In this document: one piece after another, positions 39,656-52,050 of the stretch | Position numbering within the stretch: position 1 is the first letter of the stretch | How the letters are laid out: each line of letters opens with the position of its first letter | Assembly (NCBI RefSeq): GCF_001424185.1 | Contig: NZ_LMOM01000021.1 | Location: 355,031 to 419,030, forward strand | Direction of reading: 5' to 3' | Length of the DNA: 64,000 bases | DNA from: Deinococcus sp. Leaf326 | GTDB taxonomy: Bacteria; Deinococcota; Deinococci; Deinococcales; Deinococcaceae | The notes under the pieces: model-generated | The model's database searches: none | What the model was told of the DNA's origin: nothing | The model's input: the letters and a program-made list of their open reading frames with translations, nothing else | Translations under genes and position numbers: made by a program

Positions 39656-41155
39656 TCACAGCCCGTGCTGCTCGCGCAGTTCGGCGATGAGGGCGTCGCG
39701 GCGTTCCTGCAGCGGCCGGCTGAGGCTCACGCGGTAGACGTGCGGGTTGAGCAGGCGCAGCGTGCCCTCGGGTAACTGGGCGAGGTCGGCCTGGGCGCGG
39801 GCCTGGAGCGCGCTCAGCGGTTCGGGGGAAGTGAGGCGGCGCCCCGCGTCCATCACGCGTACGCGGGCGTCACTCCAGGTCAGGCCCGCCGGGACGCGGC
39901 TGCTGCGCAGAGGGTTGCCGGGGTCGCCGACGCGCTCGCTAGGCTGCGGAGCGGCCTCAGTGTCTATGGACACCACGTCCAGCGCGAGGCGGCCCGAGGC
40001 GTCTATGCCCCGCCACACGCGCTTGGGGCCGGGCACGCTGGTCTTGCCGGGGTCGCCGGTCAGTTTCATCTTGTCGGTCCCGTTCAGGGCCACCAGTTTG
40101 TAGACGCCGCCCAGCGCGCCGCCTCCGTCACCGCCCCCGGTGGCGAGCTGGGTGCCTACCCCGTAGACGTCGATGCGCCCGCCCTCGCGGATGACCGATT
40201 CGATGACCGACTCGGAGAGGTCGTTGCTGGCCGTGATCCTGACCCCGGGAAAGCCCGCCTCGTCCAGCTGCGCCCGCACCCGCGCCGACAGGTAGGCGAG
40301 GTCCCCCGAATCCAGGCGTACGCCGCGCAGTTCGTGTCCCGCCTCCCGCAGTTCGCGCGCCACCGTCAAGGCGTTGGGCAGCCCGCTCTCGAGCGTGTCG
40401 AAGGTGTCGATCAGCAGCGTGGTGTTGTCCGGGTACATCTGGGCATAGGCGCGGAAGGCCTCGAGCTCGTCCGCGAAACTCTCCACCCAGGCGTGGGCGT
40501 GGGTCCCCACGGCCGCCAGCCCGTAGCGCCGCGCCGCCTCGACGTTGCTCGTGCCGGTCGCGCCGCCCACGACCGCCGCGCGGGCGGCCCCGAGCGCGCC
40601 GTCGGGGCCCTGCGCACGCCGGGCTCCGAACTCGACGACCGCCCCGCCGTGGGGGCTACGCTGCGCGGCCGTCAGGCAGCGGGCAGCCTTGGTGGCGATC
40701 AGGGTCTGGAAGTTCAGGACGTTCAGCAGGGCTGTCTCGACGAGCTGCGCCTCCCACAGCGGCCCCTGCACCGTCAGCAGCGGCTCGTTCGGAAAGACGA
40801 CGTGGCCCTCAGGAAAGGCCGTTACGCGGCACGAGAAGCGCCAGCTGCGCAACGCCTCCAGAAACTCGGGCCGGAACTGGCCCAGCGTCTCCAGATAGTT
40901 CAGGTCGTCCGGCGTGAACCGCAGGCCCTCCAGGTAGTCCAGCGCGACTTCCAGCCCGGCCCACACCGCGTAACCGCCCCGGTAGGGATTGCGGCGGTAG
41001 TACAGGTCGAACGTGGCGGGGTGCGTGTGCAGCCCGGCCAGAAAGTACCCCTGCATCATGGTGAGCTGGTAGAGGTCGGTGAACAGCGCCGAGGCGAGGG
41101 GGGTGGCGGGGGGCAGGTCGGCCACGCCGGCGGTCAGGGGGTCGGGACGGTTCAT
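39656..41155 (-). CDS. pncB: Nicotinate phosphoribosyltransferase
   Basis: 499 residues. It makes nicotinate mononucleotide from nicotinate and PRPP with ATP hydrolysis. [19 protein letters not shown] at the start, [62 protein letters not shown] and ITASNDLSE are all family blocks. Length fits the long bacterial class. TAGGGT lies 6 nt before the ATG. It sits between an MFS transporter and NMN adenylyltransferase, an apparent niacin-to-NAD salvage group. Confidence 0.96.
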   Translation of the reverse strand: MNRPDPLTAGVADLPPATPLASALFTDLYQLTMMQGYFLAGLHTHPATFDLYYRRNPYRGGYAVWAGLEVALDYLEGLRFTPDDLNYLETLGQFRPEFLEALRSWRFSCRVTAFPEGHVVFPNEPLLTVQGPLWEAQLVETALLNVLNFQTLIATKAARCLTAAQRSPHGGAVVEFGARRAQGPDGALGAARAAVVGGATGTSNVEAARRYGLAAVGTHAHAWVESFADELEAFRAYAQMYPDNTTLLIDTFDTLESGLPNALTVARELREAGHELRGVRLDSGDLAYLSARVRAQLDEAGFPGVRITASNDLSESVIESVIREGGRIDVYGVGTQLATGGGDGGGALGGVYKLVALNGTDKMKLTGDPGKTSVPGPKRVWRGIDASGRLALDVVSIDTEAAPQPSERVGDPGNPLRSSRVPAGLTWSDARVRVMDAGRRLTSPEPLSALQARAQADLAQLPEGTLRLLNPHVYRVSLSRPLQERRDALIAELREQHGL

Positions 41156-41161
41156 GTGGTC

Positions 41162-41167
41162 ACCCTA
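41162..41167 (-). promoter_or_regulatory. -10 element of pncB
   Basis: TAGGGT on the minus strand ends 6 nt before the ATG at 41155. Confidence 0.45.
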
Positions 41168-41236
41168 GAGCAGCGGCGCCGCCACACGCGATTAGAAAAA
41201 ACTCTTCCGGCCCGGATGTCCTGCACCCGGACCGCC

Positions 41237-42577
41237 TCAGACCGTGTCGGGCAGGTCCTGACCCCGCGTCTCGACGCCGATGGCCCAGGCACAGGCGGCG
41301 GCCACCACGAAACACACGGTAAAGACGGTCAGGGCCACGCCCAGCTGGCCGGTCAGCAGCAGCGCCCCCACGCTGGGCGACACGGCGCTCGCCAGCCGCG
41401 CCACACCGCTGACGAAGCCCACGCCAGTCGTGCGCACGGCCGTGGGGAACAGCTCGGGCGTGTAGGCATACAGCGCGCCCCAGGCCCCCAGGAGTGCGAA
41501 GGACAGCAGGGCCGAGGTCGCCAGCACGCTCTGCGCTCCTGTGGCGAGCAGGAAGAGGGAGGCCCCCACCGCGCTCAGCAGCAGAAACCCGGCGAGCGTG
41601 ACCCGGCGCCCTACCCGCTCGACGAGATACGCCGAGAGGGCGTAGCCCGGAAGCTGCGCCAGCGCGAGCAGCAGCGTGGTGCGGTAGACCGCGCCGAGTT
41701 CCAGTCCCTGCGCCCGCAGGAAACTGGGCAGCCACGTGAAGATGCCGTAGTAGCCCAGGCTCAGGCCGAACCAGGTCATGGCCAGCAGGGCGGTCCGGCG
41801 GCCCAGTGGTCCCCGCAGCAGCGCGCCGGGGCGGGTGCGGGCGGCGGCGTCCGGCACCGCGAGCGGCCAGTCGGGCAGCTCCTGGCCGTTGGCGCGCGCC
41901 ACCTGCTCGAGCGCCCGCCGGGCCGCCCCCGGTTCACCGCGCAGCAGCAGCGAGCGGGGCGAGTCGGGCAGACCCAGCCGCGCGAGCAGGCCCAGCAGCC
42001 CCGGCAGCGCGGCCAGGCCCAGCAGCCAGCGCCAGCTCTGCTCGGGTGGCAGCGTTGTGCTCAGGCTCCAGGCCAGGGCGGCGACGGCGACCGTGCCTAC
42101 GGCCCAGAAGCTCTCGAGGTACACCAGAAATCGCCCCCGCTGCGCGGTCGGCACGAACTCGGCCATCATCGCGTAGTCCACCGGAAGTGTGCCCCCGATG
42201 GCAAAACCGGTGAGCACGCGCGCCAAGACGAGCACCGTCAGGTTCGGCGAAAAGGCCCCCAGCAACCCGAACATCACTCCGAGCGTCACTGTGGTCAGGA
42301 ACACCCGGCGGCGGCCGATCTGGTCGGCCAGTGCGCCCCAGAACCACGCCCCGACGAGCATCCCCACGAACGTCGCCGTGAGGAGCAGCGTAGCGTCGGC
42401 CGAGCCGCGCTCCAGCCCGAAGGACGCGCTGATGCCCGGCAGCGCGAACCCCATGAGCAGCACCTCCATCGCGTCGGCCGCCCAGGTCAGGCCGCAGATC
42501 GCCAGCAGCCGCCACTGGAACGGCCCCAGGCCCGCGCGGTTCACCGCGTCGTCAATCGTGAGGGTCGGTGCAGTCAT
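41237..42577 (-). CDS. MFS transporter, SV2/NiaP-like (candidate niacin importer)
   Basis: 446 residues, 12 helices. [83 protein letters not shown] and the ending [13 protein letters not shown] fit the SV2-like metabolite:H+ symporter group that includes niacin transporter NiaP. Its place directly upstream of pncB and nadM (81 bp) makes nicotinate the best guess for the substrate. That is an inference from context. TACACT lies 8 nt before the ATG. Confidence 0.8.
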   Translation of the reverse strand: MTAPTLTIDDAVNRAGLGPFQWRLLAICGLTWAADAMEVLLMGFALPGISASFGLERGSADATLLLTATFVGMLVGAWFWGALADQIGRRRVFLTTVTLGVMFGLLGAFSPNLTVLVLARVLTGFAIGGTLPVDYAMMAEFVPTAQRGRFLVYLESFWAVGTVAVAALAWSLSTTLPPEQSWRWLLGLAALPGLLGLLARLGLPDSPRSLLLRGEPGAARRALEQVARANGQELPDWPLAVPDAAARTRPGALLRGPLGRRTALLAMTWFGLSLGYYGIFTWLPSFLRAQGLELGAVYRTTLLLALAQLPGYALSAYLVERVGRRVTLAGFLLLSAVGASLFLLATGAQSVLATSALLSFALLGAWGALYAYTPELFPTAVRTTGVGFVSGVARLASAVSPSVGALLLTGQLGVALTVFTVCFVVAAACAWAIGVETRGQDLPDTV

Positions 42578-42585
42578 CGCGGCCC

Positions 42586-42591
42586 AGTGTA
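42586..42591 (-). promoter_or_regulatory. -10 element of NiaP-like gene
   Basis: TACACT on the minus strand ends 8 nt before the ATG at 42577. Confidence 0.6.
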
Positions 42592-42611
42592 GGCGAGGGC
42601 CCGGTGCAGAC

Positions 42612-43895
<1,284 letters not shown>

Positions 43896-43901
43896 GCGTG
43901 C

Positions 43902-43907
43902 ATTATC
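43902..43907 (-). promoter_or_regulatory. -10 element of P450 gene, GTG start
   Basis: GATAAT on the minus strand ends 6 nt before GTG 43895. Confidence 0.5.
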
Positions 43908-43964
43908 GCGCGCCGTGTCCGGCGTCCGGGACGCCTTTCCTGGCAGGACTTGGGGCCGGGCCGC

Positions 43965-43970
43965 TACACT
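43965..43970 (+). promoter_or_regulatory. -10 element of PIN/TRAM gene
   Basis: TACACT ends 8 nt before the ATG at 43979. Confidence 0.6.
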
Positions 43971-43978
43971 GGCGGGCG

Positions 43979-45007
43979 ATGCTGTGGTTCCGACTCGCCA
44001 TGATGCTGCTGGGCCTGATCGCCGGCTACGGCGGCGGCGCGGCTCTGGCGGTGTCCGGGTCGCCCGAGACCGCTGCCCTCAACACGGTCAGCCTGATGCT
44101 TGCCGGGATGTTCACGGGCCTGCTGCTCGCCCCCCGCGCGGAGAAGTTCGTGCTCGTCCAGACCGGAGGGCTGCGGCGCTGGTACGACCGCCTCTCGCCC
44201 AAGACCGTCACCGCCGCGACCTTCGGCCTCATCGTGGCCCTGCTCCTGAGCGTGCTGCTGGGCAACCTGCTGCGCGCGCTGCCCTTCGCCTCCTGGGGCC
44301 TGAGCCTGATCGTCACGGTGGTGCTGGCGGCCTTTTTCATCACCTTCGCGGTGCGCAACGCCGATGCCTTCGGGGCGTTGGCCTCGTCGCAGGTGCGGCG
44401 CAAGCCCGGCGGCAAACTCCTCGACAGCAGCGTGATCATCGACGGCCGCGTGCTGGAGCTGAGCCGCGCGGGCTTTCTGGAGGGCGAACTCGTGGTGCCC
44501 GCCTTTGTGCTGCGCGAATTGCAGACGCTGGCCGACAGTTCCGACCCTCAGAAACGCACGCGCGGCAAACGCGGCCTGAAGGTCCTTGAAGACCTCCGTG
44601 AGCAGCGTCCCCTGCACGTCGAGGACTGGGATGACCCCAACCTCGTGGGCGTGGACGACAAGCTCATCCGGCTGGCGCGCGAGACGGGTGCCCGTATCCT
44701 GACCAACGACAGCAACCTCATGCGGATTGCCAAGCTGCACGGCGTAGACGCCCTGAGTCTCCATGAGGCGGCCGTAGCCCTCAAGCCGCAGGTTCAGGCA
44801 GGCGATACCCTGACCATCACCATCACCAAGAGCGGCCAGCAGTCGGGGCAGGGCGTGGGATACATGGAAGACGGCACGATGGTCGTCGTCGAGGACGGTT
44901 TGAAACTACGCAACAAGCCGGTGCGCGTGGTCGTGGTGAACAACATGCAGACCAACGTGGGCCGCATGATCTTCGCGCGGCTGGACAAGGAACAGGTTCC
45001 GGCCTGA
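43979..45007 (+). CDS. Membrane-anchored PIN/TRAM domain protein (YacL type)
   Basis: 342 residues. Four hydrophobic helices (about 1-120) anchor it. The PIN domain (about 140-265) has LLDSSVIIDGRVLEL, VVPAFVLRELQTLAD, DDKLIRLARETGARILTNDSNL, giving the acidic residues of a metal-dependent ribonuclease. A TRAM domain (about 275-340, VQAGDTLTITITKSGQQSGQG) should bind RNA. The family (YacL) is conserved but its substrate is unclear. The start is fixed by the hydrophobic N-terminus and TACACT 8 nt upstream. Single gene with a hairpin after it. Confidence 0.92.
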   Translation: MLWFRLAMMLLGLIAGYGGGAALAVSGSPETAALNTVSLMLAGMFTGLLLAPRAEKFVLVQTGGLRRWYDRLSPKTVTAATFGLIVALLLSVLLGNLLRALPFASWGLSLIVTVVLAAFFITFAVRNADAFGALASSQVRRKPGGKLLDSSVIIDGRVLELSRAGFLEGELVVPAFVLRELQTLADSSDPQKRTRGKRGLKVLEDLREQRPLHVEDWDDPNLVGVDDKLIRLARETGARILTNDSNLMRIAKLHGVDALSLHEAAVALKPQVQAGDTLTITITKSGQQSGQGVGYMEDGTMVVVEDGLKLRNKPVRVVVVNNMQTNVGRMIFARLDKEQVPA

Positions 45008-45011
45008 AGAA

Positions 45012-45043
45012 GGAGCCCGGACGGGTCTCTCCGTCCGGGCTCC
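45012..45043. terminator. Bidirectional hairpin terminator
   Basis: A perfect 13-bp stem (GGAGCCCGGACGG / CCGTCCGGGCTCC) with a 6-nt loop sits between converging genes. The minus-strand side is followed by TTCTTC, so it may serve ohr better than the PIN/TRAM gene. Confidence 0.8.
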
Positions 45044-45059
45044 CTGGGGCGCTCTGCGC

Positions 45060-45485
45060 TCAGTCGTGCAGGCGGTACGCGATTTCTACGTTGCCCTTCA
45101 GGGCGCGGGTATAGGCGCAGATGTCCTTGGCGCCGTCCACGAGATGCTGCGCCTGCTCGTTGCTCAGGCCCGGCAGCTTGATGTCCAGTGCGGCGTGCAG
45201 GTTGTGGGCCTCACCGTCGAGGCTCAGGCCGGCGGTCGCACTGACCTCCATGTCCCCGAATTCGGGGTAGTTCTCTCTCCGGGCCACGGCTCCCATCGCG
45301 CTGGCGAAGCAGGCCGCGAGGGCCGCTGCGAACAGGCCCTCGGGCGTGCTGCCCTCGCCGCCGTCGCCGCCCATCGCTTCCGGCACGGCCAGGCGCACGT
45401 TCAGGCCACCCTCGCCCTCGATATGCCCGGCGCGGCCGCCGTGCGCGGAAGAGGTCGTCTCGAACAGGGTCTCGTTCTGGGTCAT
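45060..45485 (-). CDS. ohr: Organic hydroperoxide resistance protein, OsmC/Ohr family
   Basis: 141 residues, dimeric thiol peroxidase that reduces organic peroxides with lipoyl thiols. The two catalytic cysteines are Cys59 (ALAACFASAMGAVAR) and Cys123 (KDICAYTRALKGN). GGDGGEGSTPEGLFAAAL precedes the first. Arg and Glu partners lie in the N-terminal strand region (GRAGHIEGEGG). No MarR-type OhrR gene is adjacent. No -10 box is close to the ATG. Oxidative-stress role fits the organism. Confidence 0.92.
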   Translation of the reverse strand: MTQNETLFETTSSAHGGRAGHIEGEGGLNVRLAVPEAMGGDGGEGSTPEGLFAAALAACFASAMGAVARRENYPEFGDMEVSATAGLSLDGEAHNLHAALDIKLPGLSNEQAQHLVDGAKDICAYTRALKGNVEIAYRLHD

Positions 45486-45678
45486 GGGGTTCAGCGTGGC
45501 GGGCCAGTTCCTCGCGGCCCGTCAGCGCGGCTACAGAGTGGGAAGGAAGTTAAGAAGTGGTCTGGGACCGGTCGCTCGGCGCCGCACCCCGGCCCCGGCA
45601 GGAGGGTATGCTACGTGCCGACAGACCTCGCGCCGCCCTCCAGACTCCGGCAGCCTGGGCTGCCGATATTCCTCCCGC

Positions 45679-48414
45679 CTAGCCGTCGAGGCGCTGCACG
45701 CTGCTGCCGGCCACGCTCTTGGTCACGAGCAGGCGGCTGGGCAGGCGTTCGGAGAGACTCTCGACGTGCGTGACCACGCCCACCATGCGGCCCTGGGTGC
45801 GCAGGTTTTCCAGCGCTCCGGCGACCGCCTCCAGCGCCTGCGGGTCCAGCGTCCCGAAGCCCTCGTCCAGGAACAGCGCGCCCAGAATCTTGTTGCCGGC
45901 GAGATAGTCGCTCAGGGCAATTGCGAGCGCCAGGCTGGCGAGGAAGGTCTCGCCGCCCGACAGGGTCCTGACGCCGCGCACCTCGCCCGCGTTCCACAGG
46001 TCCTGCACGACGTAGTCGCCGTCGGCGAGGGCCAGCCGGTAGCGCCCGTCGCTGATCTCGTGCAGCAGAATGCCCGCGCGCGTCAGCAGCTGGGCTTCCA
46101 CCTCCGCGAGCAGGAACTGCTGGAACTCGTTGGCGCGCAGCGAGGTAGTCAGGGTCTGCCAGGTGTCGAAGGTGCGGGCGGCCTCGGCGGCGCGGGCCTC
46201 GGTGGCGGCCTTGCGCTCCAGGCGTCCGCGCAGCGCCCGCTCCTGCTCGGCCAGCACGCCGGCGCGCTCGCGGGTGGTATTCACTGCGGCGTCGGTGGCG
46301 CTCAGGTCGCGGGTGGCCTGGGTCAGCTCGGCCGGATCGAAAGGCACCGGCCCGATCTGGCGGTCGAGTTCGGCCAGGGCCTCGGTCAGCTGCGCGCGCT
46401 GCGCCCCGAAGGTGCGGGCGGCCTCCTCGTGTGCGGCGATGTCGGCTTCGGGCAGCGCGGCGGCGCGGGCCTGCGCGGCGTCCACCCCCAGGACCGCGAG
46501 GGCGCCCGTCAGGGCCGTCAGGGCCTCCTGGGCCTCGCGTTCACGGCCCCCAGCACTCGCCTGTGCGGCACGCAGGGTGGCTCCGGCAGCGGCGCCCTCG
46601 CCCTGCACGCGGGCCAGTTCCGCCTGTGCGGTCTGCACCCCCCGGCGCAGGGTCTGGACCTCGGTTTGTGCGGCCTGCCGGGCGCGGGCAGGATCAGGGC
46701 CCGCAGCGCGCACCAGCCCTGCCAGACCGGCCAGGAGCCGCGCGGCGTCCGTCTGCGGGTCTCCGGTGACGTGGCCCTCCAGTTCGCGCAGGTCGGCCTC
46801 GCGCTGCCGGAGCTGCGCGTCCCAGTCGGCCAGGGTCGCCGTGCGCGCCTCGGTCGAGCGGCGCAGGCTGGTCAGCTCCAGCCCGATCTCCTTGTAGCGC
46901 AGTCGGCGGCCCTCCAGGGTGGCCTTCAGGGCAGCGGTATGCGCCTCCAGTCCGGACAGGTCGGCCGGCGGCGTGTCGGGCAGGGTGTGGACCGTCTGGG
47001 CGCACAGCGGGCACGGCTCGCCCACATGCAGGTGGGTGCGGTAGGCGGCGACCCCGGCCCCGACCTGGGCGGCGCGCAGCTCGGCCTCGGCGCGCTCGGT
47101 GTCGGTCTTGGCCGTCTGGCCCTCACGCCTCACCCGCTCCTGTTCCTGCTCCAGCGCCTTCAGTTGCCCCAGTTCGGCGGTCTGGCGGGCGCGGTCGGCT
47201 TCCAGGGCGGCCTTCTGGGCCTCGACCTGTACCCGCTCGCCGCGCAGTTTGTCGAGTTTCTGCACGCCCTCGCGCGCCGCGTAGAAGGCGTCCTCGTCCC
47301 AGGCGAGCGGTTGCGGGTGGGTGGTCTGCGGGGTGCCGCCGGCACGCCTCAGGCGGGCAGCGTCGGCCTCGGCACCCCGCAGCGCCTCGGCGCGGGCCTC
47401 GAGCTCGGGAATGCGGGTCTCCTGCTCCTGCGCGCGGGCCAGAGCAGCCTCGGCCTGCGCCACTGCGCCCGCCGCCACATCGGCGGCTTCCCGGGCCTGG
47501 GCCAGCGCGCGGGTCTCGCGCTCGTGGGCGATGCGGGCGCGTTCGGCGTGGTCGAGGAGGGGCAGCACCCCGGCGACCTGCCTGGCCCGCGCGGCGCGTT
47601 CGGCCCCTTCGCGCACACTGGCGGCGCGGGCCTCGAGCGTGCTCAGGCGGCGGCGGGTGTCCTCGCGGGTACGCCAGACCTTTTCCGTGTCGCGCAGGCG
47701 GCTCACCTGAGTCTGGAGGCGCTCGCGGGCGTCGCTCAGGCTCTCGGCCTCGGCGCTCTGGCGCTCGCGCTCGGCCCGCAGCTCGGCGGCGGCCTCCGGG
47801 GTCACGCCCGCGTACTCGGTCGTCAGCACGGTGTTCAGGCTCTGCGTCTCGTGCTTGAGTTCCTTGGCGCGGTCGGCCGCGACCTTCTGCATCGTCTGCA
47901 CATGGTCCAGGCCGGTCAGCTCGCCCAGCAGGGCCTGGCGGTCCTTGCCCGAGCCGTGCAGCAGCGCCGCGAACTGGCCCTGCGGCAGCATCACGCTGCG
48001 GGCGAACGTCTTGAAGTCCAGCCCCACCGCCCTGCGGATGCGCTCGCCGATGCCCTTCACGCCGCCGTCGTTCAGGCCGGTCCAGCGGCCGTCCTCGTCC
48101 CTGCGCTCGAAGCGCACGTCGTTCTCGGCGGCCTTGCGGCCCTTGGTGCGCGTGGCGCGGTAGGTCACGCCGGCCACCTCGAAGGTCAGCGACACGCTCA
48201 GGCCGCGCTCGCCCTGCGAGATCAGCGCGTCGAGACCCGAGGCCCCCAGCCGGGCCGTCTGGCCGTACAGCGCGAAGGTCATCGCGTCGAGCAGGCTGCT
48301 CTTGCCGCTGCCCGTCGGGCCGACGAGCGCGAAGAGGTCGAGGTCGCCGAAGTCCAGCGAGGTCGGCTGCCGGAAGGCCGTGAAGCCCTGCAACTCCAGA
48401 TGCAGCGGTCTCAC
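45679..48414 (-). CDS. sbcC: DNA exonuclease SbcC, Rad50-like ATPase
   Basis: 911 residues. Walker A GPTGSGKSS is at 32-39. Two long coiled coils flank the zinc hook CPLC (Cys468, Cys471), placed in the middle of the chain. The C-terminal ABC signature and Walker B are VRTLSGGETFLASLALAIAL and LGALFLDEGFGTLDPQAL. With SbcD it opens hairpins and trims DNA ends. The GTG overlaps the sbcD stop by 4 bp. In Deinococcus SbcCD takes part in double-strand break repair. Confidence 0.96.
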   Translation of the reverse strand: MRPLHLELQGFTAFRQPTSLDFGDLDLFALVGPTGSGKSSLLDAMTFALYGQTARLGASGLDALISQGERGLSVSLTFEVAGVTYRATRTKGRKAAENDVRFERRDEDGRWTGLNDGGVKGIGERIRRAVGLDFKTFARSVMLPQGQFAALLHGSGKDRQALLGELTGLDHVQTMQKVAADRAKELKHETQSLNTVLTTEYAGVTPEAAAELRAERERQSAEAESLSDARERLQTQVSRLRDTEKVWRTREDTRRRLSTLEARAASVREGAERAARARQVAGVLPLLDHAERARIAHERETRALAQAREAADVAAGAVAQAEAALARAQEQETRIPELEARAEALRGAEADAARLRRAGGTPQTTHPQPLAWDEDAFYAAREGVQKLDKLRGERVQVEAQKAALEADRARQTAELGQLKALEQEQERVRREGQTAKTDTERAEAELRAAQVGAGVAAYRTHLHVGEPCPLCAQTVHTLPDTPPADLSGLEAHTAALKATLEGRRLRYKEIGLELTSLRRSTEARTATLADWDAQLRQREADLRELEGHVTGDPQTDAARLLAGLAGLVRAAGPDPARARQAAQTEVQTLRRGVQTAQAELARVQGEGAAAGATLRAAQASAGGREREAQEALTALTGALAVLGVDAAQARAAALPEADIAAHEEAARTFGAQRAQLTEALAELDRQIGPVPFDPAELTQATRDLSATDAAVNTTRERAGVLAEQERALRGRLERKAATEARAAEAARTFDTWQTLTTSLRANEFQQFLLAEVEAQLLTRAGILLHEISDGRYRLALADGDYVVQDLWNAGEVRGVRTLSGGETFLASLALAIALSDYLAGNKILGALFLDEGFGTLDPQALEAVAGALENLRTQGRMVGVVTHVESLSERLPSRLLVTKSVAGSSVQRLDG

Positions 48415-49598
48415 GCCACCGCCTCCGGCTCGCCTTCCTGGGCCTGGAGATCGGCCTCGCGGAAGGCGGCGCGCAGGTCCTGGGGCAACTCACCTCGCCG
48501 CTCGCGCCAGTAGCGCTCGTACAGTTCCATCAGGCTCAGGCCCTCGCGCTTCTGCTCGGGCAGGGCCAGGTCCTCCTGCGCCGCGTCGAGTTCGACCGCT
48601 AGGGTGTTGGGGGCCAGCTTCAGCACGCGGTCCTTCAGGCCCGGCAGCGCGGTTCCGGCGGGCGCCCGCACGACCACCTTGAGCAGCCCGCCGAAGCCCT
48701 GGAGACCCGAGAGCCGCGCCTCGACCTGCTCCAGATCCACCCGCAGGGTCCTCAGCTCACGCCCGCTCGCCAGCGGCAGGGCGTGCACGCGCGCCGGGCG
48801 CCCAGCCTCTACTTCAATCAGGTTGACCTGCTTCTTCTCGCCGCTCTCGCCGAAATCGAGCTGGATGACGCTGCCGGGGTAGCAGGCCAGAGGCGCCTCG
48901 CTGACCGTCTGCGGCTTGTGCACGTGCCCCAGCGCCACGTACTGCGCCCCGGCCGGCAGTTGCAGGCCCGAGAGGGTGTAGCTGTTGGTGAGGTCGAACT
49001 GCATCCCCCGGTCGGAGCCGCTGGGCACCGCGCCGTCCATCGTGGCGTGGGCCATGAGCATGTTCACGCTGCCTGCCGAGAAGCCCTCGCCCAGTCGCCG
49101 CAGAAAAAAGCCCATGCCCTCGCGGTATTTCTGCCGCCACGTCCCGGTGTCGCCGCCCAGCAGGTCGGCCGCCTTGACCAGCCGCCGCTCGGACAGGTAG
49201 GGCAGCGCGCCCACCGTCAGCGTCTCGCCGCTCTTCGTCTCGATCCGGCGCACCATATCCAGCGGGTTGGCGGTCGGCTGGGCCACCACCTGCACGCCCA
49301 CCCAGCCCAGCAGCCCCGTCACGCTGGCGAGCCGCGCGGCCGAGTCGTGGTTCCCGGCGATGACCACGCCCGGAATACTCGCGTCGCGTAGCCGCAGGAA
49401 AAAGTCGAAGACCGCGTGCTCGGCCCCCGCCGACGGGTTGCCCGTGTCGAACAGGTCGCCCGACACGAGCACGGCGTCGGCGCGTTCGGTGCGCGCGAGG
49501 GCCGCGATCTCGGTCAGGGCGTCGTGAATCTCGGGAGTGCGGTCGAAACCGCGCAGCATCCGCCCGGCGTGGAAATCGGCGGTGTGAAGTACGCGCAT
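48411..49598 (-). CDS. sbcD: DNA exonuclease SbcD, Mre11-like nuclease
   Basis: 395 residues. Metal-site motifs are HTADFHAGRML (5-15), SGDLFDTGNPS, AGNHDSAARL, and later HATMDG and YVALGHVHKPQ. The C-terminal part (about 280-395) is the capping and SbcC-binding region. The ATG at 49598 is set by TATTTT 6 nt upstream and by the first motif. First gene of sbcDC, divergent from recD2 across about 300 bp. Confidence 0.96.
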   Translation of the reverse strand: MRVLHTADFHAGRMLRGFDRTPEIHDALTEIAALARTERADAVLVSGDLFDTGNPSAGAEHAVFDFFLRLRDASIPGVVIAGNHDSAARLASVTGLLGWVGVQVVAQPTANPLDMVRRIETKSGETLTVGALPYLSERRLVKAADLLGGDTGTWRQKYREGMGFFLRRLGEGFSAGSVNMLMAHATMDGAVPSGSDRGMQFDLTNSYTLSGLQLPAGAQYVALGHVHKPQTVSEAPLACYPGSVIQLDFGESGEKKQVNLIEVEAGRPARVHALPLASGRELRTLRVDLEQVEARLSGLQGFGGLLKVVVRAPAGTALPGLKDRVLKLAPNTLAVELDAAQEDLALPEQKREGLSLMELYERYWRERRGELPQDLRAAFREADLQAQEGEPEAVA

Positions 49599-49604
49599 AA
49601 CGGA

Positions 49605-49610
49605 AAAATA
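49605..49610 (-). promoter_or_regulatory. -10 element of sbcDC
   Basis: TATTTT on the minus strand ends 6 nt before the ATG at 49598. Confidence 0.45.
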
Positions 49611-49887
49611 GCATGTGGGACGGGGGAGAACAGGAAGACTTCTCTGTCTGGAGGCGTGTAGGGTCGACTTTCCCTCCCCCAACCCGCTCCAGAGGAGGGA
49701 GAGCTTTTTCGCTGCGCACGGTGGCTTTCGAGGAAGTTGCGCGGTTGGGGTCGGGGAAGCTGGCCCGGCGCCCCGCTGCCCTGTTTTCTCTCTGCCACGC
49801 GCTATAGGGCACACGATCTACATCCCTGTTCCCTCCCTCGTGCTTGCCACGTCCATTACGCTCACCACAGAATGTCTTGGCCCGCGC
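49611..49887. other. Divergent sbcD/recD2 intergenic region
   Basis: No gene seen. It contains the orphan terminator-like hairpin at 49668-49710 and a T-rich stretch near 49790. The two promoters lie at its ends. No match to the radiation-desiccation motif palindrome was found. Confidence 0.5.
49668..49710 (+). terminator. Orphan terminator-like hairpin
   Basis: CTTTCCCTCC and GGAGGGAGAG form a 10-bp stem (one G-U) with a 16-nt loop, followed by CTTTTTC on the plus strand. No plus-strand gene ends here. It could end a small RNA or be a dispersed repeat. Confidence 0.5.
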
Positions 49888-49893
49888 TATGCT
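49888..49893 (+). promoter_or_regulatory. -10 element of recD2
   Basis: TATGCT ends 8 nt before the ATG at 49902. Confidence 0.6.
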
Positions 49894-49901
49894 GCGCGGC
49901 G

Positions 49902-52010
<2,109 letters not shown>

Positions 52011-52050
52011 GCAGAGGGCGTGGGGCGTGGGGCCAGGCTCCGTCCCCGCC

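Noticed and set aside
45346..48513. Very long open frame on the plus strand opposite sbcC
   Set aside because: Its protein is a low-complexity mirror of sbcC codons, with no family motif; SbcC on the other strand has all expected motifs.
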